Source: Paenibacillus oryzisoli (GTDB lineage Bacteria; Bacillota; Bacilli; Paenibacillales; NBRC-103111). From it: a stretch of 64,000 bases of DNA. The notes beneath the pieces are model-generated. The model had not been told where the DNA came from. It did not search any database and saw only the letters and a program-made list of their open reading frames with translations. Of this stretch, positions 35,091 through 43,852 are shown piece after piece (positions within the stretch are counted from its first letter, which is position 1; each line of letters opens with the position of its first letter). The position numbers were made by a program, and so were the translations under genes. The stretch spans positions 62,001 through 126,000 of the forward strand of contig NZ_LYPB01000048.1 in NCBI RefSeq assembly GCF_001653565.1. The letters are read 5' to 3'.

Positions 35091-36190
35091 TGTGAACTTC
35101 CTTTCCCTATTTCCCCCTGCTTTCGAATGACAGCAACTCCCCATAACAATCCTGGCAAGATGATCAAGAAGGTTAGTGTGTACAAGTTCCCCCCAGCTCC
35201 CAGCAAGGTGCCCACCTCACTTTGATTGGACACGACCCAATAACTGTATATGATGGTGAGGAAAGATATTGGAAACACAAGTGGACGGTAATCTTCAATG
35301 TTCAGCCATTGTGCCGTGGCCACCGCTTGGACATATAAAAACAGCGAAACTTTCACAAAAATACCAGAAATCCAAATGGCTACGATAAGCGATTCAATAT
35401 GCTGGAAAAAATCAGCATAGCTGATATAGCGTGCCGCAATCATAACAGGGTACACAAACGTATCCGTTAAGTCCCCTAAGAGCATCAGACATGACAGATT
35501 AATGGCAACCATCGTAACCGTTACAACAACTAAGGACAGAAGCGTAATTTTGAACGCCTTTGACCGATCGGAGACGCTGGGAAGGAAAAAAGAAACTAAA
35601 ATGTATTCTGCAAACCAAGCTGCCGGAGCAATCGCTCCAATAAAAGAAGGTTTTAGTCCTTTCTCGGCAAAAGGGAGCAACTCGTTCGGATTCATCTCAG
35701 TGATGAGCAAAGCTAATATAAAAAAGAGAATAAACCATGCCATAATGATCAAAAATTGACTACTCCGTGCGATGACCTGAATTCCGCTTTTAACATTTAT
35801 GGCACAGAACAACATCAAGGAGCCCGTCACAACAAATAAGGGCGTGTGGCGAAGAACTGTACTCAAGATAAACTCGCCATATTCTCTTAATATGATTCCG
35901 CTCAAATGAGGCAAGTAGAACATATACAACAGCCCAAATAACTTACCACCGATCTTGCCTAATACGATTGTGCTGCATTGTATCATAGACAAGCCTGGAA
36001 ATTTCACGTTAAGGCGGAAAGCTATCAGGATAGCAAGAAAACCAAAAGGCGAAGCCCAAAGTGGGGATAACCACATATCATGTCCTGCAAATTTCATCGT
36101 AATACTTGGTACACCGAGAATGGATGTTGCCAGAATGGCTGGATACATAAACACAGCCATTTGCTTTGAGGAAATTTTTTGATGGATCAT
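35087..36190 (-). CDS. GerB-family spore germination permease subunit
   Basis: This 367-residue integral membrane protein has about ten hydrophobic segments and belongs to the GerAB/amino acid permease (APC) superfamily. It is the ligand-sensing subunit of the germinant receptor. Family features are the start SSKQMAVFMYPAILATSILG and the later LPFAEKGLKPSF loop. The ATG at 36190 overlaps the stop of the GerA gene and its own stop overlaps the GerC start, so the three subunits are translated in series. The germinant it senses cannot be told. Confidence 0.93.
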   Translation of the reverse strand: MIHQKISSKQMAVFMYPAILATSILGVPSITMKFAGHDMWLSPLWASPFGFLAILIAFRLNVKFPGLSMIQCSTIVLGKIGGKLFGLLYMFYLPHLSGIILREYGEFILSTVLRHTPLFVVTGSLMLFCAINVKSGIQVIARSSQFLIIMAWFILFFILALLITEMNPNELLPFAEKGLKPSFIGAIAPAAWFAEYILVSFFLPSVSDRSKAFKITLLSLVVVTVTMVAINLSCLMLLGDLTDTFVYPVMIAARYISYADFFQHIESLIVAIWISGIFVKVSLFLYVQAVATAQWLNIEDYRPLVFPISFLTIIYSYWVVSNQSEVGTLLGAGGNLYTLTFLIILPGLLWGVAVIRKQGEIGKGSSQ

Positions 36191-37740
36191 GTTGTATCCT
36201 CTCCTTTAACATGCTGGCCGTCAGTTTCATGCTGCTGTTCTTGGTAACCGCTCAATTGAGGGTGATGCTCCTGCTTCCAGACTGGCGCACGGAACAACAT
36301 ATCCTTGAAATCCTTGAAGCGCGTCGGTGTAATCGGTGTTAAATAAGGGACCCCGAAGGAACTTAGTCTGCTAAGATGCAGAATGATGCCAATAAACCCA
36401 AGGATCACACCAACCAATCCTAGGTTTCCTGCCATTAGCATGATAGGAAACCGGATTAATCGAAGAGGAATACCCAAGGTATACCGAGGGATCATGAAAG
36501 AAGCAATTCCAGTGATCGCCACTACAATAACCATTGGGGCCGATACGATGCCAGCAGAAGTAGCTGCCTGCCCAATAACAAGCGCGCCAACGATACTGAC
36601 AGCAGCCCCTACCTGTTTCGGAAGGCGTACCCCCGCTTCTCTCAGTGCTTCAAATGTAATTTCCATGATTAGCGCTTCTACAAGGGCAGGAAACGGAATC
36701 TCCTCTCTTGATTTCGATATATTGAGCAATAAAACGCTTGGTATCATCTCTTGATGGAAGGTGGTGATAGCAACGTAAGCGGAGGGCAGCAGCATCGAGA
36801 TGATGAAAAAAACATATCTGAGTAGACGGATAAACGTACTCATAATAACATTCTGGTAATAATCCTCTGCTGATTGAAGCAGCGAGAACAGCCCCATCGG
36901 AGCAATTAAAGCAAAGGGAGTCCCATCAATCATGACAGCAAGTCTACCTTCCAAGACATTCGCACATAGGACATCTGGACGTTCCGTTGGCAATACCTGA
37001 GGAAATGGTGAGTATGGATTATCGGAAATCCATTCCTCGATCATTTCGCTCTCAAGAACCCCATGAATGCGAATTCGTTCGATTCGCATTTTCATCTCAG
37101 CTACCAGTTGGGGATCCGCCAGGTTCTTCATATAAACCAAAGTAATTTGTGTTTTCGTATAAGTTCCTATTGTCATGTTGACCATCTTAAGCTCTGGACT
37201 TTTTATTCTTCTGCGAATCAGTGGGATGTTCACCTTAAGCGATTCAGTAAACCCTTCGCGTGGACCTCGTATCGTTGATTCGGCCACTGGTTCTTCTACA
37301 TTCCGTTGTATGATTTTGCTCATCCCGAAAGCAAGTGCTGTTTTAGAACCATCTATCAATAGAATAGGAAGCCCACTGCCAATTTTTTCAATAATAGCGG
37401 ACCACTCTATCAACTGTTCTGCCTTGGCTGAAAGCTGGTCGACCAGTTGGGGTAGATATTCCGTTTGCCCTGGCACTCCATGCAGCAAAGTTTCGATAAT
37501 TTGGCTCTGGAACAAGCCTTCGTCCGCTAATCCCTGAGCATACACAGCAGCAGCTTGGATACCATTCCCTAGCTTGAAAGACTGGAACACAATGTCGCTG
37601 CACTCGTCATACATCGAGGCCAAGTATTTCAAATTATCATCCAGTCTGGATGAAGGGTGATGCTGAATTCCAGTTTCAGATAAAGAGGGTGCATCAGACG
37701 TCTTTAAGTTCCTCTTCCATCCTTTGTTGAATAGACGCAT
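36187..37740 (-). CDS. GerA-family spore germination protein
   Basis: This 517-residue subunit of the germinant receptor has a large soluble N-terminal part (about 1-270) and a C-terminal membrane part with five or more hydrophobic segments. Signatures are DGTPFALIAPMGLFSLLQSA followed by EDYYQN, and REIPFPALVEALIMEITFEA with LREAGVRLPKQVG, both highly conserved in GerAA proteins. AAGGG six bases before the ATG at 37740 supports the start. It is the first gene of a four-gene operon (A, B, C, small D). A sigma-G-type promoter lies 43 bases upstream, consistent with expression in the forespore. Confidence 0.94.
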   Translation of the reverse strand: MRLFNKGWKRNLKTSDAPSLSETGIQHHPSSRLDDNLKYLASMYDECSDIVFQSFKLGNGIQAAAVYAQGLADEGLFQSQIIETLLHGVPGQTEYLPQLVDQLSAKAEQLIEWSAIIEKIGSGLPILLIDGSKTALAFGMSKIIQRNVEEPVAESTIRGPREGFTESLKVNIPLIRRRIKSPELKMVNMTIGTYTKTQITLVYMKNLADPQLVAEMKMRIERIRIHGVLESEMIEEWISDNPYSPFPQVLPTERPDVLCANVLEGRLAVMIDGTPFALIAPMGLFSLLQSAEDYYQNVIMSTFIRLLRYVFFIISMLLPSAYVAITTFHQEMIPSVLLLNISKSREEIPFPALVEALIMEITFEALREAGVRLPKQVGAAVSIVGALVIGQAATSAGIVSAPMVIVVAITGIASFMIPRYTLGIPLRLIRFPIMLMAGNLGLVGVILGFIGIILHLSRLSSFGVPYLTPITPTRFKDFKDMLFRAPVWKQEHHPQLSGYQEQQHETDGQHVKGEDTT

Positions 37741-37782
37741 ACGTGACCCTTCTTTCCATATCTCAGATCTTTTATACAGCGA

Positions 37783-37813
37783 CAGTATGTCCCAATAGAG
37801 CTAAAACTATCCA
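37783..37813 (-). promoter_or_regulatory. sigma-G-type promoter of the germination operon
   Basis: On the minus strand TGGATA (37813-37808) and CATACTG (37789-37783) are 18 bases apart, close to the sigma-G consensus TGAATA and CATACTA. The -10 lies 43 bases before the GerA start. Germination receptor operons are known sigma-G targets. Confidence 0.75.
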
Positions 37814-37880
37814 ATTCCTAATTGGAATAACTACTGCATTTTCAGATATAGATTCACCATTTCGTACCAATAGATAATAC

Positions 37881-37906
37881 AAAAAACCTGAGGCTCCACC
37901 TCAGGT
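37881..37906 (-). terminator. terminator of the pyrimidine operon
   Basis: AACCTGAGG-TGGAG-CCTCAGGTT on the minus strand is a perfect 9-bp stem followed by TTTT. It lies just after the stop at 37923 and ends the operon. Confidence 0.9.
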
Positions 37907-37922
37907 TCAACACCTTCCACAC

Positions 37923-39371
37923 TCAAAAATACCGCGAAGTAATCATCTTCTTCTTCGTGTAAAATTCAACGCCGTCTTTCCCGTTGGCATGCAGATCACC
38001 ATAGAATGAGTCCTTCCAGCCCGAGAACGGGAAAAAAGCCATCGGCGCTGGCACTCCTACGTTGACGCCAAGCATCCCCGCCTCTACCTCCTCGCGAAAT
38101 TGACGCACAGCTTTGGCATTCTCCGTGTAAATAACGGCTGAATTCCCGAAGCGGGATTGATTGACTAATGCTAAAGCGCTAGTCAAATCGGTTGCACGGA
38201 ATAAAGACAATACAGGTCCAAAGATTTCCTCCTTGGCAATCGTCATCTCTGGCTTCACATGATCGAATACTGTCGCTCCGAGAAAGAATCCTTCACCGTC
38301 ACATGCCTCAGCTATTCGACCATCGACTAGCAGTTCAGCTCCTTCCGTGATTCCTTTCTCGATGTAGGTTAAGATCCGTCTGCGCTGCTCATCCCGAATA
38401 ATCGGAGTCAGAGTAACCTGTTCCTCCATCCCATTGCCAAGTATCATCCCAGTAGCTGCTTTCTTTAATTCGCCAACAAACGCGTCCCCATCGCCCACTA
38501 CAACTACCGCGGAACAGGCCATACAACGTTCGCCTGCTGAACCAAAGGAAGACATGATGATATTCTCAATCGTTTTCTCTAGATACGCGTCAGGCATGAC
38601 GATGTGATAGTTCTTCGCCCCTGCAAGAGCCTGCACTCTTTTACCTGCAACAGATGCCCGTTCATACACATACTTCGCCACAGGCTGCGAGCCTACGAAA
38701 GATACGGCTTTGACGGAAGGTGAAGTCGTTATGGCATTGACCACATCATGAGCACCATGCACGACATTTAACACACCATCAGGAAGTCCAGCTTCTTGCA
38801 GCAATTCGGCTAGTCTCATAGCAGTTAACGGTGTGCGTTCGGAAGGCTTCAAAACGAAGGTGTTCCCGAGCGCAATTGCTAGTGGAAACATCCAGCATGG
38901 TACCATCATCGGAAAGTTAAACGGCGTAATACCACCAACCACGCCGAGCGGCACCCGAAATAACTCGGAATCCATTTCCGCAGATATATTCGCAAGAGTA
39001 GTTCCCATCATATGGGACGGTGCACCTGCTGCAAACTCTACGCACTCCATACCGCGCAGCACTTCACCAAGTGCTTCTTTGTAGCTTTTCCCGTTCTCAC
39101 GGGTAATCAATTCAGCAAGTTCATGTTCGTGAGCTTGAAGCAGCTGCCAATAATGAAATAGGATTCGCGCACGCTTGGGAACAGGTGTTCTACTCCATGT
39201 TTCAAACGCATTTTGGGCTGCAAATACAGCTTGTTCAACATCTCTCCCACTTGAAAGTGGCACACGCGCAATCACTTCACCTGTTGCAGGATTGATGACA
39301 TTACTCGTTTCACTATTTGTTGCATCTACCCAAACACCATTTATTAAGTTTTGCAGGTCCGTCATCACCAT
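37923..39371 (-). CDS. mmsA: methylmalonate-semialdehyde dehydrogenase (acylating)
   Basis: This aldehyde dehydrogenase of about 482 residues converts methylmalonate semialdehyde to propionyl-CoA, or malonate semialdehyde to acetyl-CoA, with NAD and CoA. The active Cys is in GSAGERCMACSAV near residue 285. ITPFNFPMMVPCWMFPLAIA and the C-terminal VGVPAPMAFFPFSGWKDSF are specific to the MmsA/IolA branch. The start is ambiguous (ATG at 39371 or ATG at 39365, with GGAG four or ten bases upstream). It closes the pyrimidine operon, taking the semialdehydes made by the transaminase. A 108-base gap before it holds a hairpin (GTAAGG-TTT-CCTTAC) and a TTGACA that could be a local promoter. Its propionyl-CoA product would feed the methylcitrate operon at 14.6-22.7 kb. 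Confidence 0.9.
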   Translation of the reverse strand: MVMTDLQNLINGVWVDATNSETSNVINPATGEVIARVPLSSGRDVEQAVFAAQNAFETWSRTPVPKRARILFHYWQLLQAHEHELAELITRENGKSYKEALGEVLRGMECVEFAAGAPSHMMGTTLANISAEMDSELFRVPLGVVGGITPFNFPMMVPCWMFPLAIALGNTFVLKPSERTPLTAMRLAELLQEAGLPDGVLNVVHGAHDVVNAITTSPSVKAVSFVGSQPVAKYVYERASVAGKRVQALAGAKNYHIVMPDAYLEKTIENIIMSSFGSAGERCMACSAVVVVGDGDAFVGELKKAATGMILGNGMEEQVTLTPIIRDEQRRRILTYIEKGITEGAELLVDGRIAEACDGEGFFLGATVFDHVKPEMTIAKEEIFGPVLSLFRATDLTSALALVNQSRFGNSAVIYTENAKAVRQFREEVEAGMLGVNVGVPAPMAFFPFSGWKDSFYGDLHANGKDGVEFYTKKKMITSRYF

Positions 39372-39479
39372 TCATCTCCAGGGACAACAAATTTTCTCAC
39401 AAGTTTTTGGACACATTGTCAAATTAATAAGGTTCCGCAACTCACTGCATATACGTAAGGTTTCCTTACATGTAAATAC

Positions 39480-39695
39480 TTAAGCCTTATTTTTACCCTG
39501 CGACAATAACACATTAACGTAGTACTTCCTAGCATTGGCCGTCGTCAAATGCAGCTTGGCCGTTTCACCACCGGGATGTTCAAGGTCTAGCCATGCCCCT
39601 TCTAGATCCTCGAGCACACCGACAATCCGAAATTGCTGCGCGACATAGCCGTCAAGCTTTTGCTTTTCCGATTGAAATAGCTCAAATTCAGACAT
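39480..39695 (-). CDS. unknown 71-aa protein in pyrimidine operon
   Basis: I do not recognise this small acidic-to-neutral protein. It seems to be a small alpha/beta protein (FRIVGVLEDLEGAWLDLEHP, then AKLHLTTANARKYYVNVLLS) without signal peptide or membrane segment. The frame is open to 39704; AAGGGGG lies before the ATG at 39695. The start overlaps the end of the dihydropyrimidinase gene by eight bases, so it is translationally coupled to an enzyme of uracil/thymine breakdown. It might stabilise or regulate one of the operon's enzymes; nothing in the sequence shows a catalytic site. It is the least explained member of the operon. Confidence 0.7.
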   Translation of the reverse strand: MSEFELFQSEKQKLDGYVAQQFRIVGVLEDLEGAWLDLEHPGGETAKLHLTTANARKYYVNVLLSQGKNKA

Positions 39696-41130
39696 GAGGA
39701 GCACCCCCTTGGGCCGTTTCCTTAATCAATGGGTTCACCCGCGAGGATGACGAAACATACGTTCCCCTCTTGATGAATTGGCCATTTCCGGCTTGGCCTA
39801 CGAATTGCTTATCCCGAATCACAAAAGCACCGCGAGACATAACCGTCACTGGCTCCCCTGTGATTTCAAGACCTTCGAATGGATTGTAATCCACATTCAT
39901 ATGGTGAGTTTCGGCGGAAATCGTGCGCTTCGCATTCCCATCAAAAATCACCAAATCCGCGTCCCCGCCAACCGCAATTGTCCCCTTTTTCGGAAACAAT
40001 CCAAATAGCTTCGCACTTCGGGTGGACACGATATCCACGAACTGGTTCAGTGTAATTCGGCCTTTCCCTACCCCTTCAGAGAACAGAATAGAGAAACGAT
40101 CCTCGATACATGGCCCACCGTTGGGAATTTTGCTGAAGTCCCCTAGCCCCAAATCTTTTTGACCTTTCCAATTAAAAGAACACTGATCTGAGCCTAACGT
40201 CTGCAGTTGGCCCGTTGTCAACGCATTCCACAGCACCTCTTGGTGAAACTTCGGCCGAAGTGGCGGAGACCACACATATTTGGCGCCTTCGAAATCCGCT
40301 TTTTCCAAATACGTTTGATCTAGCATCAGGTATTGCGGACACGTTTCTCCCCAGATGTCGACACCTCGATTACGCGCTTCCGTAATTTGCTGTACAGCTT
40401 CTTCGCACGTCACATGCACGACATAGAGCTGCGAGTTGGCTAGTTCCGTGAGTTTCGCTGCACGTCCTGTCGCTTCACCTTCAATCAAGGATGGCCGAGT
40501 CAGCGCGTGATAAATCGGGTCAGTTCGACCCGCTTCAAGTGCTTCTTTGATTAAATACTCAATGACATCCCCATTCTCCGCGTGTACCATTACGAGTGCG
40601 CCATGCTTTTTCGCCTCAAGCAACGTCATATATAATGTACCGTCATCCGCTTGAAAGACGTTCTTATACGCCATAAACACCTTAAGTGATGTAATGCCTT
40701 CATCATGAATCATGCTCGGCAGCTCAGCCAGTACCTCATCATTGATTTCTGCGATCATGAGATGGAAACTGTAGTCAATGACGGCTTTGCCTTCTGCTTT
40801 CTGATGCCACGTCTGTACCGATTCACTAAGTGGCCTCCCTTTATTCGTTAAGCAAAAATCAATTACAGTCGTGGTTCCCCCAAAGGCCGCAGCTATCGTG
40901 CCCGTCTCGAAATCATCCGCAGTGACCGTCCCGCCAAATGGCATATCCAGATGCGTATGCGGATCGATACCACCAGGAAATACATATTTACCAGTAGCAT
41001 CTACAATCTCTGCGTCTTCTCGCTCGAGGTTCAAACCGATCCCAGTAATGATCCCATCTTCGATGAGAATATCCCCCTGATAGTGATCCGTCGCTGTGAC
41101 TATAGTTCCATTCTTAATGAGTTTGGCCAT
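39688..41130 (-). CDS. hydA: dihydropyrimidinase (D-hydantoinase)
   Basis: This 480-residue amidohydrolase opens the ring of dihydrouracil or dihydrothymine (and hydantoins). The metal site HTHLDM is at residues 58-63. The carboxylated lysine is in TSLKVFMAYK near residue 150. Further metal-binding His residues are in MVHAENGD and YVVHVTCEEA, and the Asp is in LGSDQCSFN. The length matches the family. AAGGAGG inside the last codons of the upstream PreA gene serves the ATG at 41130, and the two genes are two bases apart. It follows PreT and PreA in the operon, the expected order for reductive pyrimidine catabolism. Confidence 0.93.
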   Translation of the reverse strand: MAKLIKNGTIVTATDHYQGDILIEDGIITGIGLNLEREDAEIVDATGKYVFPGGIDPHTHLDMPFGGTVTADDFETGTIAAAFGGTTTVIDFCLTNKGRPLSESVQTWHQKAEGKAVIDYSFHLMIAEINDEVLAELPSMIHDEGITSLKVFMAYKNVFQADDGTLYMTLLEAKKHGALVMVHAENGDVIEYLIKEALEAGRTDPIYHALTRPSLIEGEATGRAAKLTELANSQLYVVHVTCEEAVQQITEARNRGVDIWGETCPQYLMLDQTYLEKADFEGAKYVWSPPLRPKFHQEVLWNALTTGQLQTLGSDQCSFNWKGQKDLGLGDFSKIPNGGPCIEDRFSILFSEGVGKGRITLNQFVDIVSTRSAKLFGLFPKKGTIAVGGDADLVIFDGNAKRTISAETHHMNVDYNPFEGLEITGEPVTVMSRGAFVIRDKQFVGQAGNGQFIKRGTYVSSSSRVNPLIKETAQGGAPHV

Positions 41131-41132
41131 AG

Positions 41133-42428
41133 CTAACCAGCCTCCTTCTTATCGGCATCTTTACTCTCTGCCAGCCCGGCAACAGCCGCTTGACGCTCGT
41201 TCCACGTCATGGGCTCTTCTGTTCCTTTCACCTCAACCATCGAGATCGCACCATCTACAGGACACACAATCGCACATAAGTTACAGCCTACACAATCCTC
41301 TTCCCTCACTTGCAAAAAGGTCTCTCCTTGCTCATCCGTATGTCGCTCAATGCATTGATGCGAGGTATCCTCGCAGGCAATATGGCACTTATTGCAATTA
41401 ATACACGTTTCCGTGTCGATCTTCGCAACAACGGCGTAGTTCAAATCCAAATTTCCCCAATCGGAATAGCGCGGGACGGATTTCCCGATCAGTTCGGAGA
41501 CGCTGGCCAACCCTTTTTCATCCAAATAGTTATTCAGTCCATCGATCATATCCTCCACGATCCGGAAGCCATGATGCATAGCAGCCGTGCATACTTGAAC
41601 GCCTGTTGCGCCCATGAGCATAAATTCAACGGCATCTCGCCAGGTGGAAATGCCCCCAATGCCAGAAATCGGAATATTCACTCCTGGATTACGCGCGCAA
41701 TCGGCAACCATATGCAGGGCAATTGGCTTCACAGCAGGGCCGCAATAACCGCCGTGTGAGCCTTTACCGCCGACATGTGGAATCGTGTTCCACGAATCGA
41801 TGTCGACACCGGCGAGCGAGTTAATCGTGTTGATGAGCGAGATCGCATCCGCCCCGCCACGAACGGCTGCTAAAGCAGTGCTCGTAATATCCGTGATGTT
41901 CGGCGTCAGCTTCACAATCACAGGTGTTTGGGCGGCTTCCTTCGCCCACATCGTCTGCGCTTCCACAAGATCAGGCTGTTGACCAGATGCCGCTCCCATC
42001 CCACGTTCCGCCATGCCATGCGGACATCCGAAATTCAGTTCAAGGCCGTCTACGCCAACAGCTTCGACCTTCTTGACGATCTCATGCCACTTCTCTCGCT
42101 TGGGCTCAACCATCAGAGATACGACCAGCGCATGATTCGGGAACCGTTTCTTCGTTTCATAAATCTCTTTCAGATTAACCTCTAGCGGACGATCAGTGAT
42201 GAGCTCAATATTGTTAAAACCTGCAACTCGCTGTCCGTTGAAATGAACAGCAGCAAAGCGCGAAGATGTATTAATAATGGGATCGCCTAGCGTTTTCCAC
42301 ACGGCACCTCCCCAGCCCGCTTCAAAAGCTCGCTGAACCTGATACCCCGTGTTCGTCGGTGGAGCTGATGCCAACCAGAAAGGGTTGGGTGATACAATGC
42401 CAGCTAGATTCGTTCGTAAATCAGCCAT
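41133..42428 (-). CDS. preA: NAD-dependent dihydropyrimidine dehydrogenase, PreA
   Basis: This 431-residue subunit reduces uracil or thymine at FMN in a dihydroorotate-dehydrogenase-like barrel (ASAPPTNTGYQVQRAFEAGW, LELNFGCPHGMAERGMG, GIGGISTWRDAVEFMLMGA). The C-terminal part carries two 4Fe-4S ferredoxin motifs (CINCNKCHIAC and CVGCNLCAIVCP) that pass electrons from PreT. AGGAGGG upstream supports the ATG at 42428. It follows preT by 33 bases. Together PreT and PreA replace the single large eukaryotic dihydropyrimidine dehydrogenase. Confidence 0.94.
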   Translation of the reverse strand: MADLRTNLAGIVSPNPFWLASAPPTNTGYQVQRAFEAGWGGAVWKTLGDPIINTSSRFAAVHFNGQRVAGFNNIELITDRPLEVNLKEIYETKKRFPNHALVVSLMVEPKREKWHEIVKKVEAVGVDGLELNFGCPHGMAERGMGAASGQQPDLVEAQTMWAKEAAQTPVIVKLTPNITDITSTALAAVRGGADAISLINTINSLAGVDIDSWNTIPHVGGKGSHGGYCGPAVKPIALHMVADCARNPGVNIPISGIGGISTWRDAVEFMLMGATGVQVCTAAMHHGFRIVEDMIDGLNNYLDEKGLASVSELIGKSVPRYSDWGNLDLNYAVVAKIDTETCINCNKCHIACEDTSHQCIERHTDEQGETFLQVREEDCVGCNLCAIVCPVDGAISMVEVKGTEEPMTWNERQAAVAGLAESKDADKKEAG

Positions 42429-42461
42429 GCTGAATCCCTCCTGATTCTGTAGTAGCCCTAC

Positions 42462-43832
42462 CTAAGCTGTTGCCTCTTGCCCCTTCACCAACTGCTTGTA
42501 AATCGCAAATGCAGTCAATTTCCCTTGTTGAGCTGCGGATACAACCATTGCTTCGCCCTGACCATCACCGAAAATAACATCGCCAGCTGCGAAAACCTTC
42601 GGGTTCGATGTCATCCCAGCACTTGCATCTACCAACGTCACCGTGCCCCGCGAATGAGCGAGTCCAAACTGTTCGATCAGGGAAATATGCTTCGTCTGAC
42701 CAATCGCCTTTATTACCGCATCTACTTCAATGACAAATTCGGAATCCGCAATCGGAACTGGGCGTTTACGCCTTCCGTCATCAGTCTCAAGAAGCTCCAT
42801 CCGAACACATTCAATACCAACGACGTTACCCGCTTCATCTCCGAGGATCCGTTTCGGCGCCGTCAACCACTGAAAGGAAACACCGTCTAACTTCGCAAAC
42901 TCGTATTCAAAATCATACGCTGTCATTTCTTCTTGCGTACGTCTGTACACGATCTGAACATGATCTGCCCCAAGTCTGACAGAGCACGTGGCCGCATCTA
43001 TAGCGGTATTCCCAGCGCCAATCACTGCAACCCGCTTTCCAACGAAAGACTCATCGAGATCTGGAGCCGTTTTCGTCGACTCTACGAAATCTATCGCGTC
43101 ATAGACACCGGTCAATTCTTCGCCATCGATACCAAGCATAGGTACTTTAGACATCCCAACTGCAATCACCACCGCATCGTAATCACTAAGCAATTCAGCA
43201 GCACTGACGTCAACACCGACACGCGTGTTCATCCGGAACTCCACCCCTAGCTGCCTGACTTGCTCGACCTCCCAAAGCGAAATTTCCTGCGGCAACCGGA
43301 ATGATACGATACCATACGTGTCCAAACCGCCACCTTGCTCCCTCGCTTCGAATACCGTCACTTTAAAACCGAAGCGGGCCAGCTCGCGAGCTGCCGCAAG
43401 TCCCGCAGGTCCGCTGCCCACGATAGCGACAGTTTTCCCGTTACTTGCCCCAGCTTGAAATAATATCTGCTCATTCTTGATGGCCCAGTCCGTAGCATAC
43501 CGTTGCAATTGACCAATTAAGATAGGCTTGGACGAATGATTGAGAACACAAGCCCCTTCGCATAATTCCTCCGTCGGACATACGCGTGAACACGAAGCGC
43601 CAACGGGATTGGCATCCATGATGGTTCTGGCGGAGCCTTTTAGATTGCCTGAGGCAATCTTTTTAATAAATGAAGGGATATCTATGCCTGTTGGACAGGC
43701 ATGTGTACAAGGAGCGTCATAACAGAACAAGCACCGGTTGGATTCTTCGATTGCTTCTTTGGGCTTCATCCCTGCCTTCACTTCGGCAAAATTACGCTTC
43801 AAATCCGTTAACGAAATAAAAGTCGTACCCAT
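42462..43832 (-). CDS. preT: NAD-dependent dihydropyrimidine dehydrogenase, PreT
   Basis: This flavoprotein of about 456 residues takes electrons from NAD(P)H and passes them through FAD and Fe-S clusters to PreA. The N-terminal part has the glutamate-synthase-small-chain-like cysteine set (RCLFCYDAPCTHACPTGID and ASCSRVCPTEELCEGACV). The FAD site VGSGPAGLAAARELARFG and the NAD site AVIGAGNTAIDAATC follow, with AAGDVIFGDGQGEAM near the end. The frame is open to 43856; GAGGGAGGA five bases before the ATG at 43832 selects that start. It overlaps slightly or abuts the carbamoylase stop region (43853). Confidence 0.93.
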   Translation of the reverse strand: MGTTFISLTDLKRNFAEVKAGMKPKEAIEESNRCLFCYDAPCTHACPTGIDIPSFIKKIASGNLKGSARTIMDANPVGASCSRVCPTEELCEGACVLNHSSKPILIGQLQRYATDWAIKNEQILFQAGASNGKTVAIVGSGPAGLAAARELARFGFKVTVFEAREQGGGLDTYGIVSFRLPQEISLWEVEQVRQLGVEFRMNTRVGVDVSAAELLSDYDAVVIAVGMSKVPMLGIDGEELTGVYDAIDFVESTKTAPDLDESFVGKRVAVIGAGNTAIDAATCSVRLGADHVQIVYRRTQEEMTAYDFEYEFAKLDGVSFQWLTAPKRILGDEAGNVVGIECVRMELLETDDGRRKRPVPIADSEFVIEVDAVIKAIGQTKHISLIEQFGLAHSRGTVTLVDASAGMTSNPKVFAAGDVIFGDGQGEAMVVSAAQQGKLTAFAIYKQLVKGQEATA

Positions 43833-43852
43833 CTTCGCTCCTCCTCCCTCAT

